Assembly: GCF_014698825.1 (NCBI RefSeq)
Contig: NZ_JACJTT010000006.1
Coordinates: 1 to 64,000, forward strand
Length of the DNA: 64,000 bases
Reading direction: 5' to 3'
DNA from: Richelia sinica FACHB-800
Lineage (GTDB): Bacteria > Cyanobacteriota > Cyanobacteriia > Cyanobacteriales > Nostocaceae
Under the pieces are notes generated by a model that was not told where the DNA came from, searched no databases, and was given only the letters and a program-made list of their open reading frames with translations. Shown in pieces: positions 36,414 through 46,482 of the stretch. The stretch's first letter is position 1. Each line of letters opens with the position of its first letter. The translations under genes and the position numbers were made by a program.

Positions 36414-37555
36414 CCAGCAGCCTTTTTCTTAGAACTTTTGGGTTCAAATGGTAAAGCTTTGGCTTCTGCACTTTGGGCGACTTTTTCCTGAGATTCAACA
36501 ATCTTTTGCAATTCTTCTGGTAAAGGCTCGCGGGAGAGAATGTAGGTTTGTAAGGTTTGGAAAATATTTCCAATCACCATATACATTAATACCCCAGCAG
36601 GCAAGGGAAAGAATAAAAACATTCCAGAAAAAATCACTGGGGTGATTTTGTTAACTGTGTCTTGCTGTGGGTTACCACCGGAGGAATTTTGGCCAGAAAG
36701 AACTTGGCTTACGTAAAGGCTGATACCAAAGAAGATGACCATGGCCACAATATCCCAGTGGATTTTACCATCGGGATCAATCGCCCCTACCCTACCCAAG
36801 GCATCAATAAAGAGAAATCCTTTGTCCGCTGCTAGTCCGGGAATTGTTCCTTGGATGGTGACATCACCTGGCTGTAAGGCTTCTATATTACCTTCAGCGT
36901 CAATTTTAATTCTGTCTTCTCCCTTGGTGACTTTCCATTCTGGAGTCAACTTGGTTTCTGGATGTTCAGCTAAGAGCAAATCAAAGGGTTTGCCCTCCAT
37001 GGTTTGATATTGGATCTTAGTGTTTTCACCAACTGCTAGCTTGTTGCCACCGGGTAAAATCGCTGTAATTTTGGTGTGGTCTCCATCAGCAATGTAAATG
37101 TTTTGTGGAGGGGTAGCAAATGCTTGGGGTTGAATCCGTTCGATTTGATCGGCAGGAAATATTTGCAGGTTGACTGAATAGTTAACACCAGCAAAAGGTG
37201 AACCACGTAAGGTGGCAAACAGTGCCAGCAACACGGGCATTTGCAACAGTAGTGGTAAACATCCTGCCAGAGGGTTGCCAAATTCCTTTTGGACATTGAC
37301 CATTTCCTCTTGTTGCTTTTGCGGATCATCTTTATAGCGTTCTTTAATTTCTTGCATCCGCTTCTGCATGAGGGGCTGAACAATCCGCATCCGACGCATA
37401 TTGCGAATGGAGCCAGCACTCAAGGGATAGAGCGCAAAGCGGATGATCAATGTTAATGCGACGATCGCCAATCCATAGCTAGGCACAATACCATAGAAAA
37501 GGTCTATGATTGGCAACATCACGTTGTTCGAGAGAAACCCGATACCAAAATCCAT
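36410..37555 (-). CDS. yidC: Membrane protein insertase YidC/Alb3
   Basis: 381 residues. The Oxa1/Alb3 core has the first helix ([20 protein letters not shown]), the positively charged cytoplasmic hairpin ([20 protein letters not shown]), then helices around [20 protein letters not shown] and [19 protein letters not shown] with a final [16 protein letters not shown] large loop (about 130-260) between helices is inserted relative to the minimal protein. It inserts thylakoid and plasma membrane proteins alone or with SecYEG. It lies in the rpmH cluster. Confidence 0.93.
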   Translation of the reverse strand: MDFGIGFLSNNVMLPIIDLFYGIVPSYGLAIVALTLIIRFALYPLSAGSIRNMRRMRIVQPLMQKRMQEIKERYKDDPQKQQEEMVNVQKEFGNPLAGCLPLLLQMPVLLALFATLRGSPFAGVNYSVNLQIFPADQIERIQPQAFATPPQNIYIADGDHTKITAILPGGNKLAVGENTKIQYQTMEGKPFDLLLAEHPETKLTPEWKVTKGEDRIKIDAEGNIEALQPGDVTIQGTIPGLAADKGFLFIDALGRVGAIDPDGKIHWDIVAMVIFFGISLYVSQVLSGQNSSGGNPQQDTVNKITPVIFSGMFLFFPLPAGVLMYMVIGNIFQTLQTYILSREPLPEELQKIVESQEKVAQSAEAKALPFEPKSSKKKAAG

Positions 37556-37784
37556 TATCCTGAATTCAACCTGAGGTACTGTAAACTGAACTGAATCTAA
37601 TTTATCTAAATCATGATTTGTCTGCGACTATTCCTCGCTACGGATAGCCGCACACGATCTGAAAAGATGAATGCTAAATAAGAGTGATAAGTGCTGAGCG
37701 ATGTAAGTCTTGAGAAAATAAAGATGTGCAAAAACAGCATCTAACTCTGACTTAATAGTTAGGAACTCAACACCTGTAAGCTGT

Positions 37785-38171
37785 CTACTTCGCACTGCTG
37801 TATTGGGGATTTTTAGCAGCAACTTTGTCGTTAATGTAGTCATATAGTTCGCGAAATTTAGGCACAGCCCGCATTTCTAACCGACTGCCATTTTTGAGGG
37901 TAATGACCATATCTCCCCAAATGCCAAGACCACGGGGAACTTTCACGACTTTGACTATTTCTGAATAGATAACATCAGAGCGATCGCGTCCCATCCAACC
38001 CCCAATCACTGTAATCCGGCGATCAGTAATGCGATAGCGTAGCCACAAAGCTCTGACAATGGCTCCCACTGTCAAAGGTAAACCCACTACAGAAAAGCCA
38101 ATTAGGAGATTGAGAATCAAATCCCCAATATGAGGGCCACCCTCAAAATAGATTTCTTCACGAATGCCCAT
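37785..38171 (-). CDS. PH-domain (DUF304-type) membrane protein
   Basis: 128 residues: two hydrophobic segments at the N-terminus (LILNLLIGFSVVGLPLTVG) followed by a bacterial PH-like beta domain (YRITDRRITVIGGWMGRDRSD, KVPRGLGIWGDMVITL). It overlaps the end of rnpA by 14 bases. Cyanobacteria commonly have this gene between rnpA and yidC; function unknown. Confidence 0.8.
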   Translation of the reverse strand: MGIREEIYFEGGPHIGDLILNLLIGFSVVGLPLTVGAIVRALWLRYRITDRRITVIGGWMGRDRSDVIYSEIVKVVKVPRGLGIWGDMVITLKNGSRLEMRAVPKFRELYDYINDKVAAKNPQYSSAK

Positions 38172-38562
38172 TTAATACCTCAGCTTGCGCCAACAACTGC
38201 TCTAATTCTTGCAGAAATTGTTGGCTTCCGCACTTAGATTCTGCTGCCGTTGGTTTCACAATTACCACGAGCCGCCATCCCGGTGCTAATTTGGGTAATA
38301 ACTGATAAAAAGCTGCCGTAATTCGTCTTTTAATTAAATTACGAACTACTGCACGTTTGCTAACTTTGGTGCTAATAGAAATACCAATCTTGGTACTGGC
38401 ATAATTGGCTGTTGGGGAGGCAGTATCCAAAGAAGGTTCTGTTGCCACGGCAGGTTTTAAAGCTCTCAAAGTGAAATGAGAACTATGTCGCCGAATTCCT
38501 TCCCGGAAAACTGCCTGAAAATCATGACGAGATTTTAATCTATGTGCTTTGGGCAACGCCAC
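38158..38562 (-). CDS. rnpA: Ribonuclease P protein component
   Basis: 134 residues. MALPKAHRLKSRHDFQAVFR at the start and VSKRAVVRNLIKRRI (residues 67-81), the RNR signature that contacts P RNA. It is longer than the minimal protein because of a Ser/Thr/Ala insertion (about residues 39-56). It joins the RNase P RNA to trim the 5' ends of tRNA precursors. Located 25 bases after rpmH. Confidence 0.93.
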   Translation of the reverse strand: MALPKAHRLKSRHDFQAVFREGIRRHSSHFTLRALKPAVATEPSLDTASPTANYASTKIGISISTKVSKRAVVRNLIKRRITAAFYQLLPKLAPGWRLVVIVKPTAAESKCGSQQFLQELEQLLAQAEVLNGHS

Positions 38563-38587
38563 AGATATTCTAATCGTTGGATTATCC

Positions 38588-38722
38588 CTAAACGCTCAGA
38601 CGATAACGTCCTTTCTTTCTTCTAGCGCTGATCACGTTTCTGCCGTCTGGAGTCCGCATTCTGGCACGAAAACCAGATGTTCTTTTTCTCTTGCGGCAGG
38701 TTCCTCCTAAGGTTCTTTGCAT
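38588..38722 (-). CDS. rpmH: Ribosomal protein L34
   Basis: 44 residues, too short for most ORF lists: [20 protein letters not shown] then [19 protein letters not shown], the invariant L34 sequence. A GAGGAGAG ribosome site lies a few bases before the ATG. It is the first gene of the rpmH-rnpA-PH-yidC-jag-yceD cluster. No dnaA or obvious DnaA boxes are adjacent. Confidence 0.97.
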   Translation of the reverse strand: MQRTLGGTCRKRKRTSGFRARMRTPDGRNVISARRKKGRYRLSV

Positions 38723-38995
38723 ACTACTCTCCTCTTAAGCGATGTACATAAAAAGTCACAATCCGCTATTTTATCACTTTTATAGAGAACCAAGGAAATT
38801 TCCGCGAATAAAATTGCCAGGATTACTCAATGGGTGGATAGAAGATTGGTTTAGACAATTTTGGATTTTAGATTGGGGATTGAGAGTAACTTTTTGGTTC
38901 TAGGTTCTATCAATCCAGCCGGTGCCATCATTGGGGAAATTGTTATTACTCTATTTAGGTGTGGAGCAATCAGTTTCCCCGCACCACCCGGAATA

Positions 38996-39508
38996 TCAAG
39001 TGATGCTTAAAACCCAGCTACCTAAATAACGTAGTAATGGCACATCGCCAGGAGAGAGAATTTGGCAGTTAAAATAGTACATACCGCCAAAAGCCGGATT
39101 TTGAACATTGGATAAGACTAGTTCTACTTTGCTCCCTGCGGGTACTGGCTCTTGGGGAAAGATTTCGATGACTCGTGCTTCCTTATTCCATTTCACTTCT
39201 GAGAGAGGTAAGCTTTTGCCTTTTACACGAACTTCTACACTTTTGGGGTCAAAAGTACCTCTGTAATAATTGGGATAGGTAATGGCAAATTGAGCTACTG
39301 CCAATTTCATTTTACTGGCGGGAATTCTGAGGATGTAACGATCCCAACTATTAGCTTGTCCACCAAAATCTAGGCGGAAAGGTAATTGATTTTCACTTTT
39401 GACACCGCTAAACAAAGTTAAACCAGGTAAACTTTGGGCAAAAGTGAGAGCCGGGAAACCAGTCACTAAGCAGCCTGTAACAGCTAAGGCAGAAAATACA
39501 CGTCTCAT
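38996..39508 (-). CDS. DUF2808 exported protein
   Basis: 170 residues with a Sec signal peptide (RRVFSALAVTGCLVTGFPAL, cleavage probably after TFA). The mature part has the DUF2808 pattern FPQEPVPAGSKVELVLSN and QNPAFGGMYYFNC. It is a cyanobacteria-specific family of unknown role, often several copies per genome. A TTGAGCT... spacer of about 800 bases separates it from pntAA. Confidence 0.85.
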   Translation of the reverse strand: MRRVFSALAVTGCLVTGFPALTFAQSLPGLTLFSGVKSENQLPFRLDFGGQANSWDRYILRIPASKMKLAVAQFAITYPNYYRGTFDPKSVEVRVKGKSLPLSEVKWNKEARVIEIFPQEPVPAGSKVELVLSNVQNPAFGGMYYFNCQILSPGDVPLLRYLGSWVLSIT

Positions 39509-40304
39509 AATTGAGCTTCCTTTAATAGATACTTTAGTTTGTAATCTCAGTTACTGAGCTTTAGCAATCTTTACTAAACTTTACTACTCTGTTCTTGCCA
39601 TTGGACGCGAAATAGATAAAAAAGTGCCACTAATGTGAAATTTAAGGTGTATTTGCGACCACACCTAAGCTCATTGTAGTTTTTAGCTGTGAGATTGTGC
39701 ATAGAAAAAACCAGCTAGGTCTAGCCTGGTAACAATTTGGCTGCACTCATCCAGCAAGTATCTACTAGGAAGGACATCTGGGGATGATAGACAATCACAA
39801 TAAGTTTTTATTTCTAAATATTGATTAGTATATATAAATCTAAATTTACCTTGATAAAAGTTGAAATATTCTATTAGCGATCGCTATTTCGATAGAAATA
39901 GATTACTATGGCCAAACTAGTACAAAAGCGGCAAAAATTAACAGTTAATGGTCGTCACTATCAAGATTTCCACACTTTATGAATATTAGTAATATGGTGT
40001 CAGGAAGATAAAAGCTTTTGAATTTCTAAAATAATCTGAAGAACCATACACAAAATGTGGGGATCGGCATAGGATGTGCAGTATCTAATCCCAATTGCAA
40101 ATATCTGTGCTTGTTATATTTGCCAGTTTAACTGTGAGGATTTGGCAAAGAGACCAAAGTAAAGACAGGAAAGGTTTTAGAGCCATTGGACAGGCAAAAA
40201 TTATGGCTAAAAATCCTGCCTATAGTCTATTGGTAGGAAAAACGTAGCCTCAGTAAATGTAGAAATGGCAGAGAGATTTTAAGTATTTATCTCTAGGAGA
40301 TTGC
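39509..40304. other. Long spacer between DUF2808 and the pnt operon
   Basis: 796 bases between divergently oriented genes, so it holds both promoters and the pntAA leader (AGGAG at 40295-40299 before its ATG). The only marked structure is an intrinsic terminator pointing leftward at 39705-39730, which implies a minus-strand transcript inside the spacer. A 24-codon plus-strand ORF at about 39908 has no support. Confidence 0.5.
39705..39730 (-). terminator. Intrinsic terminator on the minus strand, with no gene upstream of it
   Basis: Reading the minus strand: ACCAG, a bulged G, CTA, loop GACC, TAG, CTGGT, then TTTTTT. The stem is 8 bp with a bulge. It lies between DUF2808 and pntAA, about 200 bases before the DUF2808 start, so it either ends a small RNA or attenuates the DUF2808 leader. 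Confidence 0.55.
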
Positions 40305-41459
40305 ATGAAAATAGCAGTTGCTAAAGAAATAGAAGTTTGTGAACGCCGTGTAGCATTAATTCCGGATATTGTGGCGCGATTAGTCAAACAAGGTTTAGAA
40401 GTTTGGGTAGAAGCTGGTGCAGGAGAAAAAGCATTTTTTAGTGATGCTGACTATGAAGCAGCAGGAGCGAAAATTATCAGCAATGGTGAGACTTTGTGGC
40501 ACGAAGCTGATATTTTACTCAAGGTGAGTCCACCCCAAATTAGAGAAGATGGCAGGGTAGAAATTGACCTCCTCAAACCAGGAGCAATTGTAATTAGCTT
40601 TCTTAATCCCTTGGGTAATCCAGCGATCGCGCAAAAATTGGCACAACGGCAAATCACAGCCTTAAGTATGGAATTAATACCTCGTACTACCAGAGCGCAG
40701 AGCATGGATGCCTTATCTTCTCAAGCATCACTAGCGGGGTATAAAACCGTACTTTTAGCAGCCGCAGCATTACCAAAATATTTCCCCATGTTAACCACTG
40801 CGGCGGGCACGATCGCCCCTGCTAAAGTATTTATTATGGGAGCAGGTGTAGCCGGATTGCAAGCGATCGCAACTGCAAGAAGACTAGGCGCAGTCGTAGA
40901 AGCCTTTGATATTCGCCCAGCCGTCAAAGAAGAAGTACAAAGCTTAGGCGCAAAATTCGTCGAAGTCCAACTAGAAGAAGAAACCACAGCTGCTGGTGGT
41001 TACGCCAAAGAAATCTCCGAAGACAGTAAAAAACGTACCCAAGAACTACTAGCCACCCACGTCAAAAATTCCGATGTAGTAATTACCACCGCCCAAGTAC
41101 CAGGCAGAAAAGCCCCCATCTTAGTAACAGAAGAGATGGTAAAGGCAATGAAACCCGGTTCCGTCATCGTGGACTTAGCCGCCGAACAGGGTGGAAACTG
41201 CGCTTGTACCGAACCAGGAAAAGACATCGTTTGGAACGGCGTAACCATTATCGGGCCGATTAACCTACCCTCATCAATGCCAGTACACGCCAGCCAACTG
41301 TATGCGAAAAATATCACCTCATTAATGCAACTGCTGATCAAAGATAAAGCATTACAAATCAACTTTGACGACGACATCATAGATGCCGCTTGTATTACTC
41401 ATGGTGGAGAAATTAGAAACCAACGGGTAAAAGAAGCTTTGCAAACAGTAACGGTTTAA
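40305..41459 (+). CDS. pntA: NAD(P) transhydrogenase subunit alpha part 1
   Basis: 384 residues without the membrane helices, the soluble dI domain of the three-subunit bacterial type. AGERRVALIPD-like start (KEIEVCERRVALIPDIVARL) and NAD-binding GAGVAGLQAIATARRLGAVV. It transfers hydride from NADH to NADP, driven by protons passing through the membrane part. AGGAGA ribosome site before the ATG. First gene of an operon with pntAB and pntB. Confidence 0.93.
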   Translation: MKIAVAKEIEVCERRVALIPDIVARLVKQGLEVWVEAGAGEKAFFSDADYEAAGAKIISNGETLWHEADILLKVSPPQIREDGRVEIDLLKPGAIVISFLNPLGNPAIAQKLAQRQITALSMELIPRTTRAQSMDALSSQASLAGYKTVLLAAAALPKYFPMLTTAAGTIAPAKVFIMGAGVAGLQAIATARRLGAVVEAFDIRPAVKEEVQSLGAKFVEVQLEEETTAAGGYAKEISEDSKKRTQELLATHVKNSDVVITTAQVPGRKAPILVTEEMVKAMKPGSVIVDLAAEQGGNCACTEPGKDIVWNGVTIIGPINLPSSMPVHASQLYAKNITSLMQLLIKDKALQINFDDDIIDAACITHGGEIRNQRVKEALQTVTV

Positions 41460-41563
41460 CCACCAGCAAACACAGATTTTGAACGCGGATACACAGATGG
41501 GATATCTTTCTTTCCTTTGCGCCTTTGCGTCTTTGCGCGAAACTTTTTAACTCCAAAATCGAA

Positions 41564-41857
41564 ATGACAGAAACATTACTCGCAGCTTTATTCGTACTCG
41601 TCTTAGCCTCATTCATCGGCTTTGAAGTCATTAACAAAGTTCCCCCCACCTTACACACACCCTTAATGTCCGGTTCCAACGCCATTTCCGGTATTTCCGT
41701 CATTGGTGCAATTCTCGCTGCGGGGGAGAGAAACACCAGTTTATCAGTAATTCTCGGTTTAATTGCCGTCATCTTGGCAATGGTTAACGTAGTCGGTGGT
41801 TTTCTTGTTACCGACAGAATGCTGCAAATGTTTAAAAAAAAGGAAATTAAAGCATGA
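41564..41857 (+). CDS. pntAB: NAD(P) transhydrogenase subunit alpha part 2 (membrane)
   Basis: 97 residues from ATG 41564; the frame is open 13 codons upstream but those residues are not conserved. Three helices (LLAALFVLVLASFIGF, LMSGSNAISGISVIGAIL, SVILGLIAVILAMVNVVGGFLV) match the small PntAB subunit. Stop overlaps the pntB start by 4 bases. The gap to pntAA holds a CTTTGCG-type tandem repeat. Confidence 0.9.
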   Translation: MTETLLAALFVLVLASFIGFEVINKVPPTLHTPLMSGSNAISGISVIGAILAAGERNTSLSVILGLIAVILAMVNVVGGFLVTDRMLQMFKKKEIKA

Positions 41858-43257
41858 GCGACTTTATACCTACTGGGATACAGCTAACTTATTTATTAGC
41901 CGCATCATTATTTATATTCGGTTTGAAAAAACTTGGTTCTCCTGCAACTGCCCGCAATGGTAACGTTATTGCTGCTGTGGGAATGCTGCTGGCAATTGTC
42001 GCCACATTGCTAGACCAGCACGTCCTCAACTACGAGATGATTTTGCTAGGCTTGGCCATCGGTTCAGTTATTGGTGCCGTTGTTGCCTACAAAGTGCAAA
42101 TGACAGAAATGCCCCAAATGGTGGGTTTACTCAACGGTTTGGGTGGTGCATCTTCCGCACTGGTAGCAGTGGCCGAATTTTGGCGGTTGTTAGATGCTTC
42201 TCAACCAATTCCCCTCGATATCAACATTTCCATGTTATTGGATGTGTTAATCGGTGGCGTTACCTTTACAGGTAGTTTTCTCGCCTTTGCCAAATTGCAA
42301 GGTTTAGTAAGTGGTACTCCTATTACCTTTCCTTTCCAGCAACCTTTTAACCTGTTGCTGTTAGGTACATATCTAGCGGGAAGTGCCTATTTAATCATCT
42401 CACCGGACAGCTTACTCATCTTTTTAGCGGTGGTGGCGGTTTCCTTGGTGTTGGGGGTGATGTTTGTACTGCCCATTGGTGGCGGTGATATGCCGGTGGT
42501 GATTTCGCTGTTGAACTCCCTCTCAGGTGTAGCTGCGGCGGCTGCGGGTTTTGTGGTGATGAACAATATGTTAATCATCGCCGGTGCTTTGGTGGGTGCG
42601 TCAGGTATCATCCTTACCGAAATTATGTGTAAGGCCATGAACCGGTCATTATTCAGTGTCCTGTTTAGTGCCTTTGGTTCAGCTTCTACTGTTACTGGTG
42701 GTGGTGCTGCTGGTGCAACTAATCAAACAGTCCGCAGTATCGACCCGGAAGAAGGGGCGATGATGTTGGGATATGCCCGTTCTGTGGTGATTGTACCAGG
42801 ATACGGTATGGCGGTTGCTCAAGCACAGCATAGCGTCCGCGAGTTGGCAGACCAACTAGAACGTATGGGTGTAGATGTGAAATATGCCATACATCCGGTT
42901 GCGGGGAGAATGCCAGGACACATGAATGTATTATTGGCAGAAGCTAATGTATCCTATACGCAGTTATATGATATGGAGGATATTAATCCGCAGTTTGAAC
43001 AAGCTGATGTAGCTTTAGTAATTGGTGCTAATGATGTTGTTAACCCTGCGGCCCGTAGTGATGCGAATAGTCCGATTTATGGGATGCCAATTTTAGAAGT
43101 TGATAGGGCAAAGCAGACTATTGTGATTAAGCGCGGTATGAGTGCTGGTTTTGCTGGTGTGGATAATGAGTTGTTTTATAAGGATAAGACGACTATGTTG
43201 TTTGGTAGTGCTAAGGATATGGTGGCTAAGTTGGTTAGTGAGGTGAAGCAGCTTTAG
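41854..43257 (+). CDS. pntB: NAD(P) transhydrogenase subunit beta
   Basis: 467 residues: eight to nine helices forming the proton channel with PntAB, then the NADP-binding dIII domain (GYGMAVAQAQHSVRELAD, HPVAGRMPGHMNVLLAEA, LVIGANDVVNPAAR, the last being the NADP-binding loop). Overlaps pntAB by 4 bases. A terminator follows within 15 bases of the stop. Confidence 0.95.
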   Translation: MSDFIPTGIQLTYLLAASLFIFGLKKLGSPATARNGNVIAAVGMLLAIVATLLDQHVLNYEMILLGLAIGSVIGAVVAYKVQMTEMPQMVGLLNGLGGASSALVAVAEFWRLLDASQPIPLDINISMLLDVLIGGVTFTGSFLAFAKLQGLVSGTPITFPFQQPFNLLLLGTYLAGSAYLIISPDSLLIFLAVVAVSLVLGVMFVLPIGGGDMPVVISLLNSLSGVAAAAAGFVVMNNMLIIAGALVGASGIILTEIMCKAMNRSLFSVLFSAFGSASTVTGGGAAGATNQTVRSIDPEEGAMMLGYARSVVIVPGYGMAVAQAQHSVRELADQLERMGVDVKYAIHPVAGRMPGHMNVLLAEANVSYTQLYDMEDINPQFEQADVALVIGANDVVNPAARSDANSPIYGMPILEVDRAKQTIVIKRGMSAGFAGVDNELFYKDKTTMLFGSAKDMVAKLVSEVKQL

Positions 43258-43269
43258 GTTAATTTTAGG

Positions 43270-43300
43270 GGGTGTAGTTTGTGGACTATGCCCTTTTTTT
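43270..43300 (+). terminator. Rho-independent terminator of the pnt operon
   Basis: GGGTGTAGT (43270-43278) pairs with ACTATGCCC (43285-43293) allowing two G-U pairs, followed by seven T residues. Confidence 0.82.
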
Positions 43301-43474
43301 CTCTCGCAGAGGCGCAGAGATATACCATACGAATTATAATTTTAACAATTCTTATATTTAGACTTAGCTTTTAGACGTTGGCAAATCAGTAATTTTACTT
43401 ATATATTATAACTATAAACAAAATAACTACTACTAAGTTTGAACTAATATTTTTAGTTCAGCCAAATATATATT

Positions 43475-45244
43475 ATGGAAAAAGAACTATATTCGCTATC
43501 GAAAATTTTTACAGAAAAACTCTATAGAATACCAGATTATCAAAGAGGGTATGCTTGGAGTCTAAAACAACTTAAGGATTTTTGGAATGATTTACAACAA
43601 TTAGAAAATCGAAAAAATCATTATTTAGGAGTTTTAACTTTAGAAGAAGTTCCTATACAAGTTATTAATAATTGGCATGATGATTCATGGATCATACAAT
43701 CTAAAGGTTATGATTCATATTATATAGTTGATGGACAGCAGAGATTAACTACTTCAATAATTCTCATTCAAGCATTTATTGAGTGTATAGAACCAAATCA
43801 AAAGTTAAATTAACATACTCTGGATGAGATACGTAAAAAATACATTTTTGATTCTAAGGATGATGGCATATCTAGATCCTATATCTTTGGTTATGAAAAA
43901 GATAATCCTAGTTATGAATTTTTGAAAATAAACATTTTTAGAGAAGATTCTGTAACTAAATCCCAAATTCAAGAAACAATTTACACTCATAATCTTGAAT
44001 CAGCTAAGAGGTTTTTTAGCGAAAGACTATCAGAAATTAGTCATGAAGAAAAAGAAAGTATTTTTCTTAAACTAACACAGAAGTTGTTATTTAACTTATA
44101 TACTATTTCTAATGATATAGATGTTTTTATTGCCTTTGAAACTATGAATAATAGAGGTAAGCCTCTTTCTGTTCTAGAATTATTAAAAAACAGATTAATC
44201 TATCTTTCAACAAAGCTAAATGTAGAGGAATATGAGAAAATAAGTCTCAGAAATATAATTAATGAATCATGGAAGACTGTATATCATAATTTAGGTAAAA
44301 ACAAAGAAAATCCATTAGATGACGACAAATTTTTATTTAATCATTTTGTCTTATATTTTGGGAAAGAAACTAAACCTGAATATGAAATATCTCCGGTTGA
44401 GTTGTTTGGTATTAACATAAGAAGTTACAATTTCCGATCTGACTACTCTAGAGTTTTATTAGAAGAAATATTTACTGCTAAAAATATTGCAAAAAATAAT
44501 AGTAATAATAATTCTCTTCTTTTAACAACTAAATTTATCAATAGTTATGTACAAGATTTACAACAATCAGTTGAGTTATGGTATAAAATCTCTAATCCTT
44601 ATTTTAGTGATTTTTCTGAAAATGAGAAAATTTGGCTAGATAAGCTCAACCGAGTAGTAAATAATGACACTGTTTCTTTTGCACCTCTAATTATGGTCTT
44701 TTTCAAGAAAGAACCTAACCGAGAAAAGAGAGTAAAATTTTTAAAGACTTTAGAATTATTAATGTTTTTTAGCGTATTAATTGGGCTACCATCTTACGCG
44801 ATATTACGATTGAATGGATTTAATACATTAGAAAAATCAATAAATTTAAGTAATAGAACTATTGAACATATATATCCACAAAAAGCTAAAGACAAATATT
44901 GGATTGATACTTTTCGTAGCTATACACCTAAAGAAAAAACTATATTAAAAAATTCTCTAGGTAATTTATTACCTCTTTCAAAAGCTAAAAATTCTAGTTG
45001 TAGTAATAAAGCTTTCCCTGATAAAAAATGTAATGATATAAATAATGTTGGATATAGATACGGTTCTTATTCTGAGAATGAAGTTGCTTTGTACGAACAT
45101 TGGACAGCAAAAGAAATACTTGAGCGAGGCATTAAGCTAATAAATTTTATGGAAAACAGATGGAAGATTAGTATAGGTGATTATGACGCAAAAGTAGAGT
45201 TTCTTGGACTTGGATTTGTACTGAAAAAAGAAGGGTTAAATTAG
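43475..45244 (+). pseudogene. GmrSD-like type IV restriction protein (DUF262-DUF1524), broken by one in-frame TAA
   Basis: One continuous reading frame of 590 codons is interrupted only at codon 113 (TAA, 43811-43813). The part before has DUF262 motifs: LYRIPDYQRGYAWSLKQLKDF and YYIVDGQQRLTT (D86). After the stop the same frame continues with TLDEIRKKYIFDS and later the DUF1524 HNH-like nuclease motif RTIEHIYPQ (His at composite residue 465) and SLGNLLPLSKAKN. Such proteins use NTP to restrict modified phage DNA. The sequence is very AT-rich. A second start at 43922 (ATG) could express the nuclease half alone. Either it is a recent pseudogene or the stop is a sequencing error or is read through. 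Confidence 0.8.
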
Positions 45245-45288
45245 CTAAATTAATGTATCTTGTTCATAATTCTCAAAGTGCTATCGCT

Positions 45289-45459
45289 CTCTCTTCTCTT
45301 CTTCCTTCGTGTTCTTCGTGTCTTCGTGGTTCGTTTAAAAAGGATGCTGGGGAAAAGTGCGATCCTCTGCGTTCTCTGCGTGAGATAAAAAAGGGATATT
45401 TGGAAGTGGAGGGGGTGCGATAGCGTTCGCGGTAGCGTGTCGAAGACATAGGTATCGCT
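45289..45459. repeat. Interspersed cyanobacterial repeat, copy A
   Basis: Stretch of TTCGTGT/CTCTGCGT units followed by GATAGCGTTCGCGGTAGCG and core AGCGTGTC-AAGACATAGGTATC (45434-45456). The core recurs nearly unchanged at 46421-46443 and in part at 47290 and 48590. Confidence 0.6.
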
Positions 45460-45465
45460 TATTTA

Positions 45466-45867
45466 TCAAATTTCCCAATCTTCCAATATTAGAGTATCAA
45501 CCCTACTAAATTCTCTACTATTATGAGTAACAAGAGTTAAATTATTAGCTATTGTAATAGCAGCAATATGTAAATCATTATTACCTATAGGAGTACCTTT
45601 AGCAGCTAATTTACTCCGAATTTCGCCATAAATTAAAGCACATTGGTCATTAAAATACAAAGAAACAAACCTCCCTAAAAATTCCTGCTGCTTTTGTAGA
45701 GTTTTAGCAGGATTATTAGTTCTCATTGCACCATAAAATAATTCAGCTTTCACAATAGAACAAACTACTATATCTATATCGGACAAATCTTGAAAACGCC
45801 GAATAATCTTTTCTGATTTTTGATTAAGATATTGAATACAAACATTAGTATCTAATAAATATTTCAT
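45466..45867 (-). CDS. vapC: PIN-domain toxin, VapC type
   Basis: 133 residues. PIN-domain acids D6 (LLDTNVCIQYL), E42 (VKAELFYGA) and D98 (GNNDLHIAA) are in place; the fourth position is an Asn (THNSREF). The VapC-like protein should cut tRNA or mRNA unless blocked by its antitoxin. The gene 17 bases upstream encodes the likely antitoxin. Strongly AT-rich. Confidence 0.85.
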   Translation of the reverse strand: MKYLLDTNVCIQYLNQKSEKIIRRFQDLSDIDIVVCSIVKAELFYGAMRTNNPAKTLQKQQEFLGRFVSLYFNDQCALIYGEIRSKLAAKGTPIGNNDLHIAAITIANNLTLVTHNSREFSRVDTLILEDWEI

Positions 45868-45883
45868 GGGTTTTTATTTCTAA

Positions 45884-46198
45884 CTAAATAATCATGTCTT
45901 CTAGCCTATCATCCAAGGTATCATCAATACCCAAATCATCTATAATAATAGGATCATCAGCACAACTACCTGCGGTTTTATTAATAAATTCTTGCCAGGA
46001 TAATTGATGATTTTCTCCTGTTTCAATATTTTTATCATCATTTATGGAAGACTGTTTTCTTATAAGATTTTCACGAAATAACCGAACTATTTGCAAAAAC
46101 TCTGGTATATATTCTTCAGGAATTTGGGCGATTTCTAATAATAGATTATAACTAGGAGTAGTTGAGGATATTTCTGTAATTGATTGCTGATTACTCAT
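45884..46198 (-). CDS. Probable VapC-linked antitoxin
   Basis: 104 residues ending 17 bases before vapC, the expected antitoxin position. Helical N-terminal half (YNLLLEIAQIPEEYIPEFLQIVRLFREN) then an acidic tail (IIIDDLGIDDTLDDRLEDMII), fitting an antitoxin that neutralises a PIN toxin. No DNA-binding fold (RHH, AbrB) is visible, so it may bind via a different domain or not at all. Confidence 0.65.
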   Translation of the reverse strand: MSNQQSITEISSTTPSYNLLLEIAQIPEEYIPEFLQIVRLFRENLIRKQSSINDDKNIETGENHQLSWQEFINKTAGSCADDPIIIDDLGIDDTLDDRLEDMII

Positions 46199-46281
46199 AA
46201 GTATATTGTTAGTACATAATGAAAATTTATTTGCATTCTATAATATCATAAATTTCTGGAAATAACCAAAATACGATGTTT

Positions 46282-46460
46282 ACAGTAGGTATCACTCCTT
46301 TGCGTCTACCCTGCGCGAGTTAATGACGGAGATTGCATCTTTGCGTGAGGTAAAAATGGATGTTGGGAAGTTAGCGTTCGCGATAGCGTCTCGTAGAGAT
46401 AGCTTAGCGTTCGTTCGCGCAGCGTGTCCAAGACATAGGTATCATTGTTTGGGGAGTTGA
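46282..46460. repeat. Interspersed cyanobacterial repeat, copy B
   Basis: Contains CTTTGCGTGAGGTAAAAATGG, the GCGTTCGCGATAGCGTCTCG block, the shared core AGCGTGTCCAAGACATAGGT (46421-46440) and GTTTGGGGAGTTGAAAGGATG before a HIP1 site. Confidence 0.6.
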
Positions 46461-46482
46461 AAGGATGCGATCGCTATAATAT

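Noticed and set aside
37556-37784. Possible gene between yidC and the PH-domain gene (minus-strand frame at 37628-37843)
   Set aside because: The frame overlaps the PH gene, has no family pattern and no ribosome site; the spacer is more simply an unannotated gap within the cluster.
38588-38995. Chromosomal replication origin near rpmH
   Set aside because: No dnaA gene and no group of DnaA boxes (TTATCCACA-type) is visible, and cyanobacterial origins are often not at rpmH.
39908-39982. 24-codon ORF (MAKLVQKRQKLTVNGRHYQD...) in the spacer before pntAA
   Set aside because: Too short, no ribosome site; an arginine/lysine-rich start is not enough evidence.
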